Of a stretch of 64,000 bases of DNA, positions 25,684 to 34,900 are shown in pieces. Both the position numbers and the translations under genes were made by a program. Positions within the stretch are counted from its first letter, which is position 1; each line of letters starts with the position of its first letter. The notes below the pieces were generated by a model. It was not told the DNA's origin. It was given only the letters and a program-made list of their open reading frames with translations, and made no database searches. Source of the stretch: Chelativorans xinjiangensis (lineage in GTDB: Bacteria > Pseudomonadota > Alphaproteobacteria > Rhizobiales > Rhizobiaceae); contig NZ_WQNH01000017.1 of NCBI RefSeq assembly GCF_009812055.1, forward strand, positions 1-64,000, given 5' to 3'.

Positions 25684-27879
25684 TTATCCGTTCTGCTGCC
25701 ACCACAGATCAGCGTAGTGTCCTTCGCGGCTCAACAAGTCCGCATGTGAGCCTTCCTCGACGATTTCGCCGTGCTCGAGCACCACGATCCGATCGCACAG
25801 GCGCATGGCGTTGAGGCGGTGCGTTATCATGATGGCCGTCCGATCCCTCAGGATTTCCGGCAGCCGTTCGATGATTGCCGCTTCGGATTCGTAGTCGAGC
25901 GCGCTCGTTGCCTCGTCGAAGATGAGGATCGGCGGTTGCGCCGTCAGAGCGCGCGCGATGGCGATGCGCTGGCGCTGACCGCCCGAAAGTAGGCTGCCAC
26001 GCTCGCCTACTTCGGTCTCGTATCCGCGCGGCAGGTCATTGACGATGAAGTCGTGCGCACCGGCTAGCTGTGCGGCTTTCATAAGCTGCTCCTCGGTCGC
26101 TTGTGGATTGCCGAGCTTGAGGTTCTCAAGAACGGACCCGTTGAACAGGAAGCTCTCCTGCAGGACGATGCCCATGTTCTTGCGCAGCGTGGCGGTATCG
26201 GCCATGGCGAGGTCGACGCCATCGATGAGCACCTGGCCGCTCTGCGGCACATCGAGCCGCTGGATCAGCTTCGTGATCGTGCTCTTGCCGGAACCGCTGC
26301 GACCGGTGACACCGAGCTTCTCCCCGGCAGCGACTTTCAGGCTTAGGCGCCGTAGCACTTCCGGCCCGGCTTCGGTGTAGCGGAACGTGACCTTGCGCAG
26401 TTCTATCTCGCCGCGGACCCGGTGAAGGGAAGAGCGTCCCGCGCCCGACGTAGTCTCCGTCTTCTCATCGAGAATATCGCCGATCCGCCTGAGGGAAACA
26501 CCCGTGTGCTGGAAGTCCTGCCATATCTGGGCAAGGCGCAGGATCGGCATAGTGACGTGACCGGCCAGCATGTTGAAAGCCACCAATTGCCCGACCGTAA
26601 GTTCGCCGGCGAGCACGTGGTGCACGCCGAACCAAAGTAGAACGGCGCTGGTGACCTTGTGCACCAGATTGATGCTGCCGCCCGCCCAATTGCCGAGCAT
26701 GGCGGCGCCGAAGGAAGCCTTGAGAAGGGCGGCGAGGCGGTCCTCCCAGTCGCGGGAGAAACGATCCTCGATGGCCAAGCTCTTCACCGTTTCGATGCCC
26801 GCGATGGTCTCAGTCAGATATGCGGTGTTGGCGGCCTGACGCTCCAGCTCCCGCTTCATTCGGCGGCGCAGGAAGGGGGCGATGATCATCCAAAGGATGA
26901 AATAGACGGCAAGCGACCCAAGTACAATCGAGGCGAGATTGACAGCATAGCTGTACATGAGCGCGATAAAGATGCCGACAAAGGCGAAGTCGAGCACCAG
27001 CATCAGGGCGGATCCGGTGAGGAAGCTGCGTATATGGTCGAGCTCGCGCACACGGGCAATGATTTCGCCTGCCTGCCTTCTGAGGAAAAAGCCGAGCGGC
27101 AGGTGAATGAGGTGGCGGAAAAGCTTCGTCGAGAGCTCTGCGTTTACGCAGCTTGCCAAGTGCGCATAGATGAGGCCGCGAAAATACTCCATCAGCGGGT
27201 TGAAGAGAGCGATGCCCAGAAGCCCGATCGCCAGCACTTCCAGGCTTTGTAGCCCGCGGCCGACGAGGACGCGATCGATGACCAGTTCCGACAGCTTGGG
27301 AGAGGCGAGCGCGAAAAGCTGGAGGACGACAGCGGCGACGATCACCATACGAAACCGCGCCACATGCTTTAGAATGGACGGCAGAAACCACCCCAGACCA
27401 AAGGACCTTATTTCCTCCGCTTCGGGCGCAGCACGCGACAGGAGGATCACGCGCCTGGAGAACCGCCGCGCGAATTCCGCAGGGAAGAGATCAATATCCT
27501 TCCCGTCCAACGGCGAGAGCAGGTGAACGCTTTCTTCCGTGATTGACCGGAGCAGGCAATAGCGCCCGTGGCCGCTTTCCCCGTGGCCGCTTTCAGAGAC
27601 GAGCGCTGGCAAAGGCGTGAAGCGTAGCCTTTTAAACGAAACATCGACGGCGCGTGCCCGCAAGCCCAGCTGCTTGGCGGCCCGCAGGATGTCCATCTCT
27701 TGGAAAAAGCCCTTCGCGGGAGCCTGGAGGTGCCAGACCTGCCCGGCGTCGGCAGCGATTCCAAACGCACGAGCGGCCACCACCACGGCATGTAGACCAC
27801 TATCCTGGCGAAGGTCCGACCCTGCTTCCGCGCTGTCGGTCCAGGACGTTTCCGCAAGGGTTTCGGCAACCGCGCTCAT
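25684..27879 (-). CDS. Type I secretion ABC transporter, RtxE/HlyB-like (distal copy)
   Basis: The 731-residue protein is a fused ABC exporter. Its N-terminal C39-like domain (about residues 20-140) has DSGLHAVVVAARAFG where true C39 peptidases have the catalytic Cys, so it is a non-cleaving C39-like domain, as in HlyB. A six-helix membrane domain spans about 165-440. The nucleotide-binding domain has Walker A GRSGSGKSTI, signature LSGGQRQRIAIARAL, Walker B ILIFDEATSALD and H-loop His, all intact. A short tandem repeat gives GHGESGHG at about residue 113. It is third in the ABC-HlyD-ABC operon, four bases after the HlyD gene, matching RtxE in the MARTX order rtxB-rtxD-rtxE. Confidence 0.9.
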   Translation of the reverse strand: MSAVAETLAETSWTDSAEAGSDLRQDSGLHAVVVAARAFGIAADAGQVWHLQAPAKGFFQEMDILRAAKQLGLRARAVDVSFKRLRFTPLPALVSESGHGESGHGRYCLLRSITEESVHLLSPLDGKDIDLFPAEFARRFSRRVILLSRAAPEAEEIRSFGLGWFLPSILKHVARFRMVIVAAVVLQLFALASPKLSELVIDRVLVGRGLQSLEVLAIGLLGIALFNPLMEYFRGLIYAHLASCVNAELSTKLFRHLIHLPLGFFLRRQAGEIIARVRELDHIRSFLTGSALMLVLDFAFVGIFIALMYSYAVNLASIVLGSLAVYFILWMIIAPFLRRRMKRELERQAANTAYLTETIAGIETVKSLAIEDRFSRDWEDRLAALLKASFGAAMLGNWAGGSINLVHKVTSAVLLWFGVHHVLAGELTVGQLVAFNMLAGHVTMPILRLAQIWQDFQHTGVSLRRIGDILDEKTETTSGAGRSSLHRVRGEIELRKVTFRYTEAGPEVLRRLSLKVAAGEKLGVTGRSGSGKSTITKLIQRLDVPQSGQVLIDGVDLAMADTATLRKNMGIVLQESFLFNGSVLENLKLGNPQATEEQLMKAAQLAGAHDFIVNDLPRGYETEVGERGSLLSGGQRQRIAIARALTAQPPILIFDEATSALDYESEAAIIERLPEILRDRTAIMITHRLNAMRLCDRIVVLEHGEIVEEGSHADLLSREGHYADLWWQQNG

Positions 27880-27883
27880 TTAC

Positions 27884-29281
27884 CTACCGCTCGCGCAATG
27901 CATCGTGCTGGTATTCCATCAGCGGGCTCAGGAGATAATCGATGATACGGCGGCTGCCGGTCTTGATCTCGGCGGTGACTTGCATTCCGGCGGAAAGGGC
28001 TACCTCCTTGCTTTTGACGGCAATACTGTCCGCCGACATCCGGATGCGCGCAGGATAGATGAGCCCAAGCCGCTCGTCCGCGATCGAATCGCGCGAGATG
28101 TGAAGGACCTCTCCTTTGATCGTCCCATAGCGCGTATAGGGAAAGCTTTCGATCTTCAGTTCCACGGCCTGCTCCGCCCGGACGAAACCGGCGTCCTTGT
28201 TCAGCACGTTGACTTCGGCCTCAAGGGTGGCGTGATCGGGCACGATCACCATCAATTCCTGGCCCACCGTTACGATGCCGCCCAGCGTGTGTGTGGCCAG
28301 TTGTTGAACAACGCCATCGACGGGGGCTTGGATTGTCAGATGTCGTGATCTTTCCTCCGCCTTGATCAACTCTTGCCTGAGATCGACCAGCTTTCTGCGC
28401 TCCTCGTCGAGCTGCTCCAGGACGTTCCGGCGTCGTTCGGTCCTGCGCTGCAGCTTCTCGGTCTGAAGGGCCTTCCGATCGGTGAGCAACACGTCGAACT
28501 CGGACTTCTTTCCTAGAAGCTCACGCTCCCGGTTGAGCAGAGTTTCTTCCAACTCCAAGAGCTGCAGGCGCGGAAAGTGCCCCTTATCGGTGAGTTCTTT
28601 CCGGCTCTTGTAGCGTTCGCGCACATTGGCAAGCAGCGCCTCCAATTCAGCGATGTCACGCGTTGCGGCTTGCTGCTGCGCCTCGTTGCCAGCCAGCTTT
28701 GCTGCGAAGGTCTCCTCCTCTGCCTGCTGCTCCTGATAGGCGCCCATCAGCCGATCGCGTACGATCGCCAGCCTGGTACGAGAGACCTTCTGGGGCGGGT
28801 TGAACTTGCCCGGCGGATCGTCGGTGAGGAGGGCCTCCAGCCTCGCCATTTCGAGTGCGGAAAATTCCACCTGCGTGCGCAGGCGCTCCGCTTCTGCCCC
28901 TGCGGTGGTGGGGTTTAGCTCTATCAGAACGTCACCGCGGGCGACGGGTTGGCCGTTGCCTACGTGTATATTCGCGACCTCGCCCGCCTCAGGGGCCTGC
29001 ACGATTTTGGAGTACTGGCTGATGATGATCTTGCCGGGCGCCGAGGCGATCATGTCAATCCTTCCGAAAATCGCCCAGAGGAGCACAAGCGCACACAGGC
29101 CCATGATCGCCCATCCGAAGAAACGCCCCACACGGGATGGCGGACGCTCCAGAATCTCCAGGTAGCCCGGCAGGAACTCGAGTTCGAAATCCTTCTTCTG
29201 CGGCGACTTCTCTGCCTTGCGCTGCGCTTTCAGCGTTTGCCGGACGATGCCGACGTGCTGCCGGAGCCATTTGAGCATCAT
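27884..29281 (-). CDS. Type I secretion membrane fusion protein, HlyD/RtxD family
   Basis: The 465-residue periplasmic adaptor links the inner membrane ABC pair to an outer membrane channel. It has a cytoplasmic N-terminus rich in charge, one membrane helix (about residues 55-75, WAIMGLCALVLLWAIFGRID) and the HlyD start ASAPGKIIISQYSKIVQAPEAGEVANIHV. A long coiled-coil hairpin (about 120-320) and a C-terminal beta-barrel (IQAPVDGVVQQLATHTLGGIVTVGQELMVIVPD) follow. It lies five bases after the first ABC gene and four before the second. The TolC-like partner is not encoded in the window and may be a housekeeping one elsewhere. Confidence 0.93.
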   Translation of the reverse strand: MMLKWLRQHVGIVRQTLKAQRKAEKSPQKKDFELEFLPGYLEILERPPSRVGRFFGWAIMGLCALVLLWAIFGRIDMIASAPGKIIISQYSKIVQAPEAGEVANIHVGNGQPVARGDVLIELNPTTAGAEAERLRTQVEFSALEMARLEALLTDDPPGKFNPPQKVSRTRLAIVRDRLMGAYQEQQAEEETFAAKLAGNEAQQQAATRDIAELEALLANVRERYKSRKELTDKGHFPRLQLLELEETLLNRERELLGKKSEFDVLLTDRKALQTEKLQRRTERRRNVLEQLDEERRKLVDLRQELIKAEERSRHLTIQAPVDGVVQQLATHTLGGIVTVGQELMVIVPDHATLEAEVNVLNKDAGFVRAEQAVELKIESFPYTRYGTIKGEVLHISRDSIADERLGLIYPARIRMSADSIAVKSKEVALSAGMQVTAEIKTGSRRIIDYLLSPLMEYQHDALRER

Positions 29282-29286
29282 GCGGT

Positions 29287-31521
29287 TTACCCCTCCGGTG
29301 CTTCAGCGGTTTGCGCCGACAGCGGTTCCGCGTCCGCAAAGCCATGCCCGATTGGGGCTGAGTTCAAGGGGGTCTCGTCTTGCAATCCGCCCGCTTGAAG
29401 GCGCCAGAGCCGGGCATAGGCACCCCCTTGGGCGAGCAGGCCCTGCTGGCTGCCGCTTTCGATCACACGTCCCTTGTCGATGACGAAGATCCGGTCGCAG
29501 GCCCGCACCGTGGAGAGCCGATGGGCGACGATAAGCACCGTCCGGCCAGAACGGATCGCTTGCATATTGCGCTGGACGATCGCCTGTGAATGCTCGTCGA
29601 GCGCGCTGGTCGCTTCGTCGAAGATCAGAATGGCGGGATCCGTGACGAGGGCACGCGCGATCGCAATGCGCTGCCGCTGTCCTCCGGAAAGCGACGCGCC
29701 TCCTTCCGCCAATACTGTGTCGTAACCTTCCGGTAGTTCCAGGATGAATTCGTGGGCACCGGCCGTCTGTGCCGCGTTGACGATTCTCTCAAAAGGAACC
29801 GCCGGGTCGGCAAGTGCGATGTTGTCCCGGACAGACCGGTTGAAAAGATAATTCTCCTGGAGGACCACACTCATCTGCCGACGCAGCGACACGGCATTCA
29901 GGCGGGCAATATCCAGACCATCGAGAAGAACCCGCCCCTCTTCCGGCACGTAAAGCTTCTGGACCAGGCGGGCGATCGTGCTTTTGCCGGAACCGGACCG
30001 ACCGACGAGAGCAACTGTGGCGCCCGCGGGAATGTCCAGGCTGAAGTCCTTCAAAATGGGCGGCAGATCCGGCCTGTAGCGGAACGTAACGTTGTCGATG
30101 TGGATGGCACCCGTCGACCTCCGTCCCACCACTTCCTGCTCTGCGTTGCGCTCGGCGGGTGTATTCAGCACGTCGCCAAGGCGGTCGATGGAGACCCTGG
30201 CCTGCACATATTTGCGCCAAAGCTCGGCCAGGCGCACGACGGGCTGGCTCACGTGATTGGCCATCATGTTGAAGGCGATCAACTGTCCGATGGACAATTC
30301 GAGATCGATGACCATGCGCGCGCCAAACCAGGTGACGAGGACCAACGTGACTTTCTGGATCGCCTGGACCACGTTGCCTGAAAGCTGCATCAGGCGCTGA
30401 ACCTCGAAGTTCGAGGCGACAAACGCTTGGGTCTGCCTTTCCCAGCGCCGGGCAAGCTGCGGCTCGAGCGCCAGGGACTTCACGGTTTCCATGCCGTTGA
30501 GCGTTTCATTGAGGAAAGCGCCGTTGATGGCGCCGTCCCGATAGAGCGTCTCGATGCGCTGCTGCAGCGGTGGTGTGGTGAAATAGCCCAGAAGGAAGTA
30601 GCAGGGGATCGATACGGCGACGATTGCCGTGAGGAAGGGGGAATAGAGATACATGACGGCGAAGAAGATGCCGGTGAATGCGAGATCGATCGCCAGCGTA
30701 TTGACCGCGCCCGTCAGAAACTCGCGCAAGGAGTCCAGTTCGCGCACGCGCATGACGGTGACGCCAACGCTGCGCGCCTTGAAATAGGATAGGGGCAGGT
30801 TCATGAGGTGCCCGAAAAGCCCGGCGCCCAGCCGCGCATCGATGCGCGTGGCCGTTTGCGAGGCCACATATTGGCGCAGGCATTTCAAGCCCACCTCCAG
30901 CACCGATACCACAACCAGCACCATCGCCAGCACGTCCAAGGTGGCCATAGCGTGATGGACCAGAACCTTGTCCATGACCACTTGAAAAAAGAGGGGAGAA
31001 AGAAGCGCTAGCAACTCCATGACGGCGGACGTCGCCAAAACCTCCCAGGCTATGTTGCGATAGCGCAGCAACTCGGGAATGAACCAGGTGATATCGAAGG
31101 ATCGGACGCCGCCGAGCCCGCCCCGTTTGCCGGATATTTCGACGACCTCACCGCTCCACATCGCCTCCAGTTCATCAAGAAGGATCAGTTCCGGCCCCGG
31201 GCGGTCTTCGCGCTGGATAAGCGCCCTCCCTTGGTCCTTCTTCGCCAGGATCGCCCATCCGCCTCCGACGGGCCGCCAGGCAATGGGCAGGCTTGCTGCC
31301 CTTATCTTGCGTAGATCCCTGCGGCGCCAGCGCGCCCGCAATCCCAGCCGTTTACATAAGAGGCGGACAGCTGCCTCCGGACTCAGGTCGACCAGGGACG
31401 ACGCAACTGCTTCCGCCTCAGCCGGATCGTCGATGCACTGCGTGATAGTGCCTATCGTCAGCACACATGCGAGCAGGGATGCCGTTCGCTCAGAAGGCTG
31501 TGAGTATCCAGAAATTTTCAT
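29287..31521 (-). CDS. Type I secretion ABC transporter, RtxB/HlyB-like (proximal copy)
   Basis: The 744-residue ABC exporter is first in the operon. Its N-terminal domain (residues 1-150) resembles a C39-like fold only loosely and has no catalytic Cys/His arrangement. The membrane domain covers about 165-445. The nucleotide-binding domain has intact Walker A GRSGSGKSTI, signature LSGGQRQRIAIARAL and Walker B ILIFDEATSALD. It differs clearly from the distal ABC copy along the N-terminal and membrane domains, so the two are likely to form a heterodimer as proposed for RtxB/RtxE rather than being a recent duplication. The ATG at 31521 has no good ribosome binding site and sits at the edge of AT-rich DNA, so the true start may differ slightly. 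Confidence 0.9.
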   Translation of the reverse strand: MKISGYSQPSERTASLLACVLTIGTITQCIDDPAEAEAVASSLVDLSPEAAVRLLCKRLGLRARWRRRDLRKIRAASLPIAWRPVGGGWAILAKKDQGRALIQREDRPGPELILLDELEAMWSGEVVEISGKRGGLGGVRSFDITWFIPELLRYRNIAWEVLATSAVMELLALLSPLFFQVVMDKVLVHHAMATLDVLAMVLVVVSVLEVGLKCLRQYVASQTATRIDARLGAGLFGHLMNLPLSYFKARSVGVTVMRVRELDSLREFLTGAVNTLAIDLAFTGIFFAVMYLYSPFLTAIVAVSIPCYFLLGYFTTPPLQQRIETLYRDGAINGAFLNETLNGMETVKSLALEPQLARRWERQTQAFVASNFEVQRLMQLSGNVVQAIQKVTLVLVTWFGARMVIDLELSIGQLIAFNMMANHVSQPVVRLAELWRKYVQARVSIDRLGDVLNTPAERNAEQEVVGRRSTGAIHIDNVTFRYRPDLPPILKDFSLDIPAGATVALVGRSGSGKSTIARLVQKLYVPEEGRVLLDGLDIARLNAVSLRRQMSVVLQENYLFNRSVRDNIALADPAVPFERIVNAAQTAGAHEFILELPEGYDTVLAEGGASLSGGQRQRIAIARALVTDPAILIFDEATSALDEHSQAIVQRNMQAIRSGRTVLIVAHRLSTVRACDRIFVIDKGRVIESGSQQGLLAQGGAYARLWRLQAGGLQDETPLNSAPIGHGFADAEPLSAQTAEAPEG

Positions 31522-31966
31522 GTGTTATCAATGATATAAAGTACGTTTGATGACTGAATCTCGTTCGTACCACATATCCGGAAGGAGGCTGAACGAAACT
31601 CCGCGCTAAAATAGTCTAAGCAAATCCCGACACATATGCGTGCCCTGTCCCTAAGTGACGACAACGAGGTAGGGCACCTCTCTTGTTTATATAGGCGTCC
31701 CTTTGGTTTATATAAACGATCTGTGCATAATTTGGCAAGATGGCAGACCGCTAATCCGCATCTGAGCTGGCGATCGACGCGGCGAGCGATGAGTAGGCGT
31801 AATGCATGTGGCGCCTTGCGATCAAATCGAATAGCGGCCAACCAATGGAGATTCTTGCTTAAGCAAGAAAACCAACCTATTATGAGGACCATAATTATAT
31901 TCGCAGGCATTGATACTATCTTCTATATACTATTTGAAAGTTATTTATTTATAAGGATATCATCTA
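31522..31966. other. AT-rich divergent promoter region of the secretion locus
   Basis: This 445-base spacer separates the leftward ABC-HlyD-ABC operon from the rightward C58-toxin gene. It is much richer in A and T than the flanking genes and carries the paired GTTTATATA elements at 31685-31717. An AAGGA-type ribosome binding site occurs just before 31967. No gene was recognised; the short open frames here have no domain features. Confidence 0.55.
31685..31717. repeat. Tandem GTTTATATA elements spaced two helical turns apart
   Basis: GTTTATATAG at 31685-31694 and the perfect palindrome GTTTATATAAAC at 31706-31717 start 21 bases apart, that is two turns of the helix. Their place in the shared promoter region suggests paired operator sites for a dimeric regulator acting on the secretion operon, the toxin gene, or both. 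Confidence 0.5.
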
Positions 31967-34900
31967 ATGCTTGGCCCATCGCCTGTTAACCCCGTCACCG
32001 ACGCTACTTTTGGCGTCGAGAAGAGGCTGTTTCCGAATTCGGATGTCGGAGCTGCCGTATTTTCTCCCGAACCGTCGATGCACGCCCCCTTGAGCCGTCT
32101 GGGAGATGTCCACGCCAGTATCACCAAGACCCGGGGCAAGAGGGCGGCGGCGGCGCAGGAAGCCGACGACGCGCAGACGGAAGCGGCCGATGCGGTGGGC
32201 GGGGCCGAGGCGGAGCTCGGAGGGAAGCTGCGCGGCGTGTTCGTGTCCTATATGCGCGAGCAGCTCGGCGATAGCGGTCTCAGCGATGACCAAGTGCTCG
32301 AGCATATCACTGCGTTCCCGAATCTGAATGACAGCACGTTGATGCGCCGGCTGGCCGGTGCGGCCGGCCTCTATGGCAGCGAGGAAGGCGAAGACAATGT
32401 CGCCCCGGCTCAGAAGAAGGCACTCGTAGAGCGCTTGTTGCTCGCCTTGACTTCGGACGTCGACTGGAAGACCGAACTTGCCACGCCGGCCACCGATGTC
32501 GCGAATGGCGTCACCACAGACGCTAAGGTGCTGCACGGCGCCAACGAGATGACGATCGCGCAGGCCGCAGCGGCGGCCAAAGACAATATCCGCGAAACGC
32601 TTACGTCAAAGCTCGGCGATTGGGCCGTGCCCATAGCGGATGCGCTGGCGCCCGTCCTGATCAATGATCCAACGCTGTTCCTACCCAAGGCGTCGGGCAA
32701 GATTCTCTATGGCAGCCTGGAATGGGCCCAGCTCTGGATCGGCATAGAATATGCCGAAGGCCAATCCCTTGATCCGGCAAAGCTTACCATCGACCAGCTT
32801 CTCGCGCTTGGCCGGGCAGCCACGATCACCGATCCCGCGACGGACGAGGAAGCAACGGAGGCGGTAACAAACGGCGATACCGCCGAGGACGACGCGGCGG
32901 CGGCCGCCTACTCGGTCACCAAGCTCCTCGCCCTGATCGCCCGGGCCAAGGGCAAGCTCGACGGCCAGGAGATCACCGAGGAGAACCGCGCGGAAGTGGA
33001 AGAGGTTCTGCAATCCGTCGCCGAGGAAGTGTTCAAGGAGGAGTTCGCGATTGCCGAGGCCTTCGAGACACTCGGCCAGGAGATGCCTACCCGCGAGGAA
33101 GTCGCCAGAAAGATCCTGGAAGAGCACAAGTTTGACCCGGATGAGAAGATCACGGATTGGCGCCACTCGCCGGACGGGATCACATATCGCTACAATTCCA
33201 CCCGTGAGAGAACACTCGCCGAGATTTATTTCGAACAGGGAAACCTGGATGGTTACCGTGACTGCGACCTGCCGAATCTAACCGAGGAATTCGAGACGCG
33301 CTTCGAAACCTATAAATCCCAATATGCGGCAGGGATGACAACCATCTTCGGCCGATTCCTCGACGACTATGCCGAGCGCAACAACCTCGACCTGACGGGT
33401 GCCGCTATAAAGCTTTCCCAACCTCAGGCCACCGCTTCCATCAACAATGGTAACTGGTGGTCCGACAAAACCGAAAAAAGCAACAGCGTACTGATCGTGG
33501 AGATGACCATTCCGGAGGCCGGCTCCCGCTATGGGTTTTTCTCGCTCCCGGAGCTCGACAAAGGCCTGCAAGACATCCCAGCGGAAACATCGGTGAACGA
33601 TTGGGTATATAACAATTCCAGTACATTCTATACCGAAGAGCAAGTAGACGAGTACACGAATTTTTTGAATGCGCCCGGCTTTCACGTGGCTGAGAACTCA
33701 GTTACCATAAAAGAGCTTTGCAGTGGCGCAGGGGCCGAGATTCGGGGCAAGATCAATGAATATTTCGCGGCCCAGATCCAGCAGTATCACGATCAAGCCC
33801 GCGGAGAGACCCCCGGCGAGGCGATCAGCAATTTCTTCCTCGATCTCATTCCCTTCCGCGCGATAGTCGTCGCCATCCAGAAGGGTGACGTGGCGGGGGC
33901 GATCTTTAACGGATTGTTCGACGTCCTGTCCTTCATTCCCTTCGTCGGGGAAGGGATAAAAGCCCTTCAGGTAGGGGGCAAAGCGGTTGTGACCGGCCTG
34001 TCCGCCGCACTCAAGACATCACTCAAACAGGGCCTGAGCAAGGGTATCTCAGCCGGCCTTCGCACCGCCGCCTCCTTCGGCCGTGAGTTTGGCGGGCAAA
34101 CGCTCAAAGCTGCCGTGACCGGCCTGGAAAGTGTCATGCCGATCCCAATGCCCAGCCTTGCCTCCCATATTTCGGTCGCCGGTGCGGGGAACACCGCGCG
34201 CGTTGTGAAAGGTCTTAGAGCCACGCAGCCGGAGCTGGCCGATGCGCTGGAGCAGGTCTCGAAGCGCTCCGACATCATAGAGATGACCGCCGACGGCCAA
34301 CAGAAGCTGGCACCCGGCGTCGAGGTAACCAAGGGTGCGAATGGCGTCGAGACCATCAAGCTCGACGCTATTCACCTCCCGCTTGGCGAGGGGAGCATCG
34401 ATCTTGACGATGCCAGGCTGACAATCAGGTATACCGACGAGGACCAGATCCTTTTCCTCAACGAGCACTTCAACGAAGCCGGAGAAAGTTTCTATACGCT
34501 GGCGAACCCGCAGACCGGCCTGTCCTATGGCCGACGCCTCACCCCCGACGAAACAGACACGCTCCTTTCCAAAGGAAGCAGCGGATTTTCCAGGGAAACC
34601 AGAGATAACTTCGCTACCGCTTCGACCGAAGATCCGGCGCACCTGAATACAAGCGAAGCGGAAAACAATTCCTTTCTGGGATCACGATCTCTATTTGGCA
34701 GAATTTTCAAAAGAAAACTTAAAGTGAAAATGCCGAAGTATTTGGTTATTGCCGATACACCAAAATATGAAAATGTAGTACCAGAGCTTACATCTTTTAC
34801 AGCTAGAATACAATCAAACGGTGGTGGATTGTGCGCTTCTTTTGTTATAAGATGGATACAATACCTTTATGACTCAAAGAATATTGCATTAGATTTAAAA

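Noticed and set aside
27560-27600. Direct repeat giving GHGESGHG in the distal ABC gene
   Set aside because: A short in-frame tandem in a loop of the C39-like domain; it does not disturb the reading frame and is not a mobile or regulatory element.
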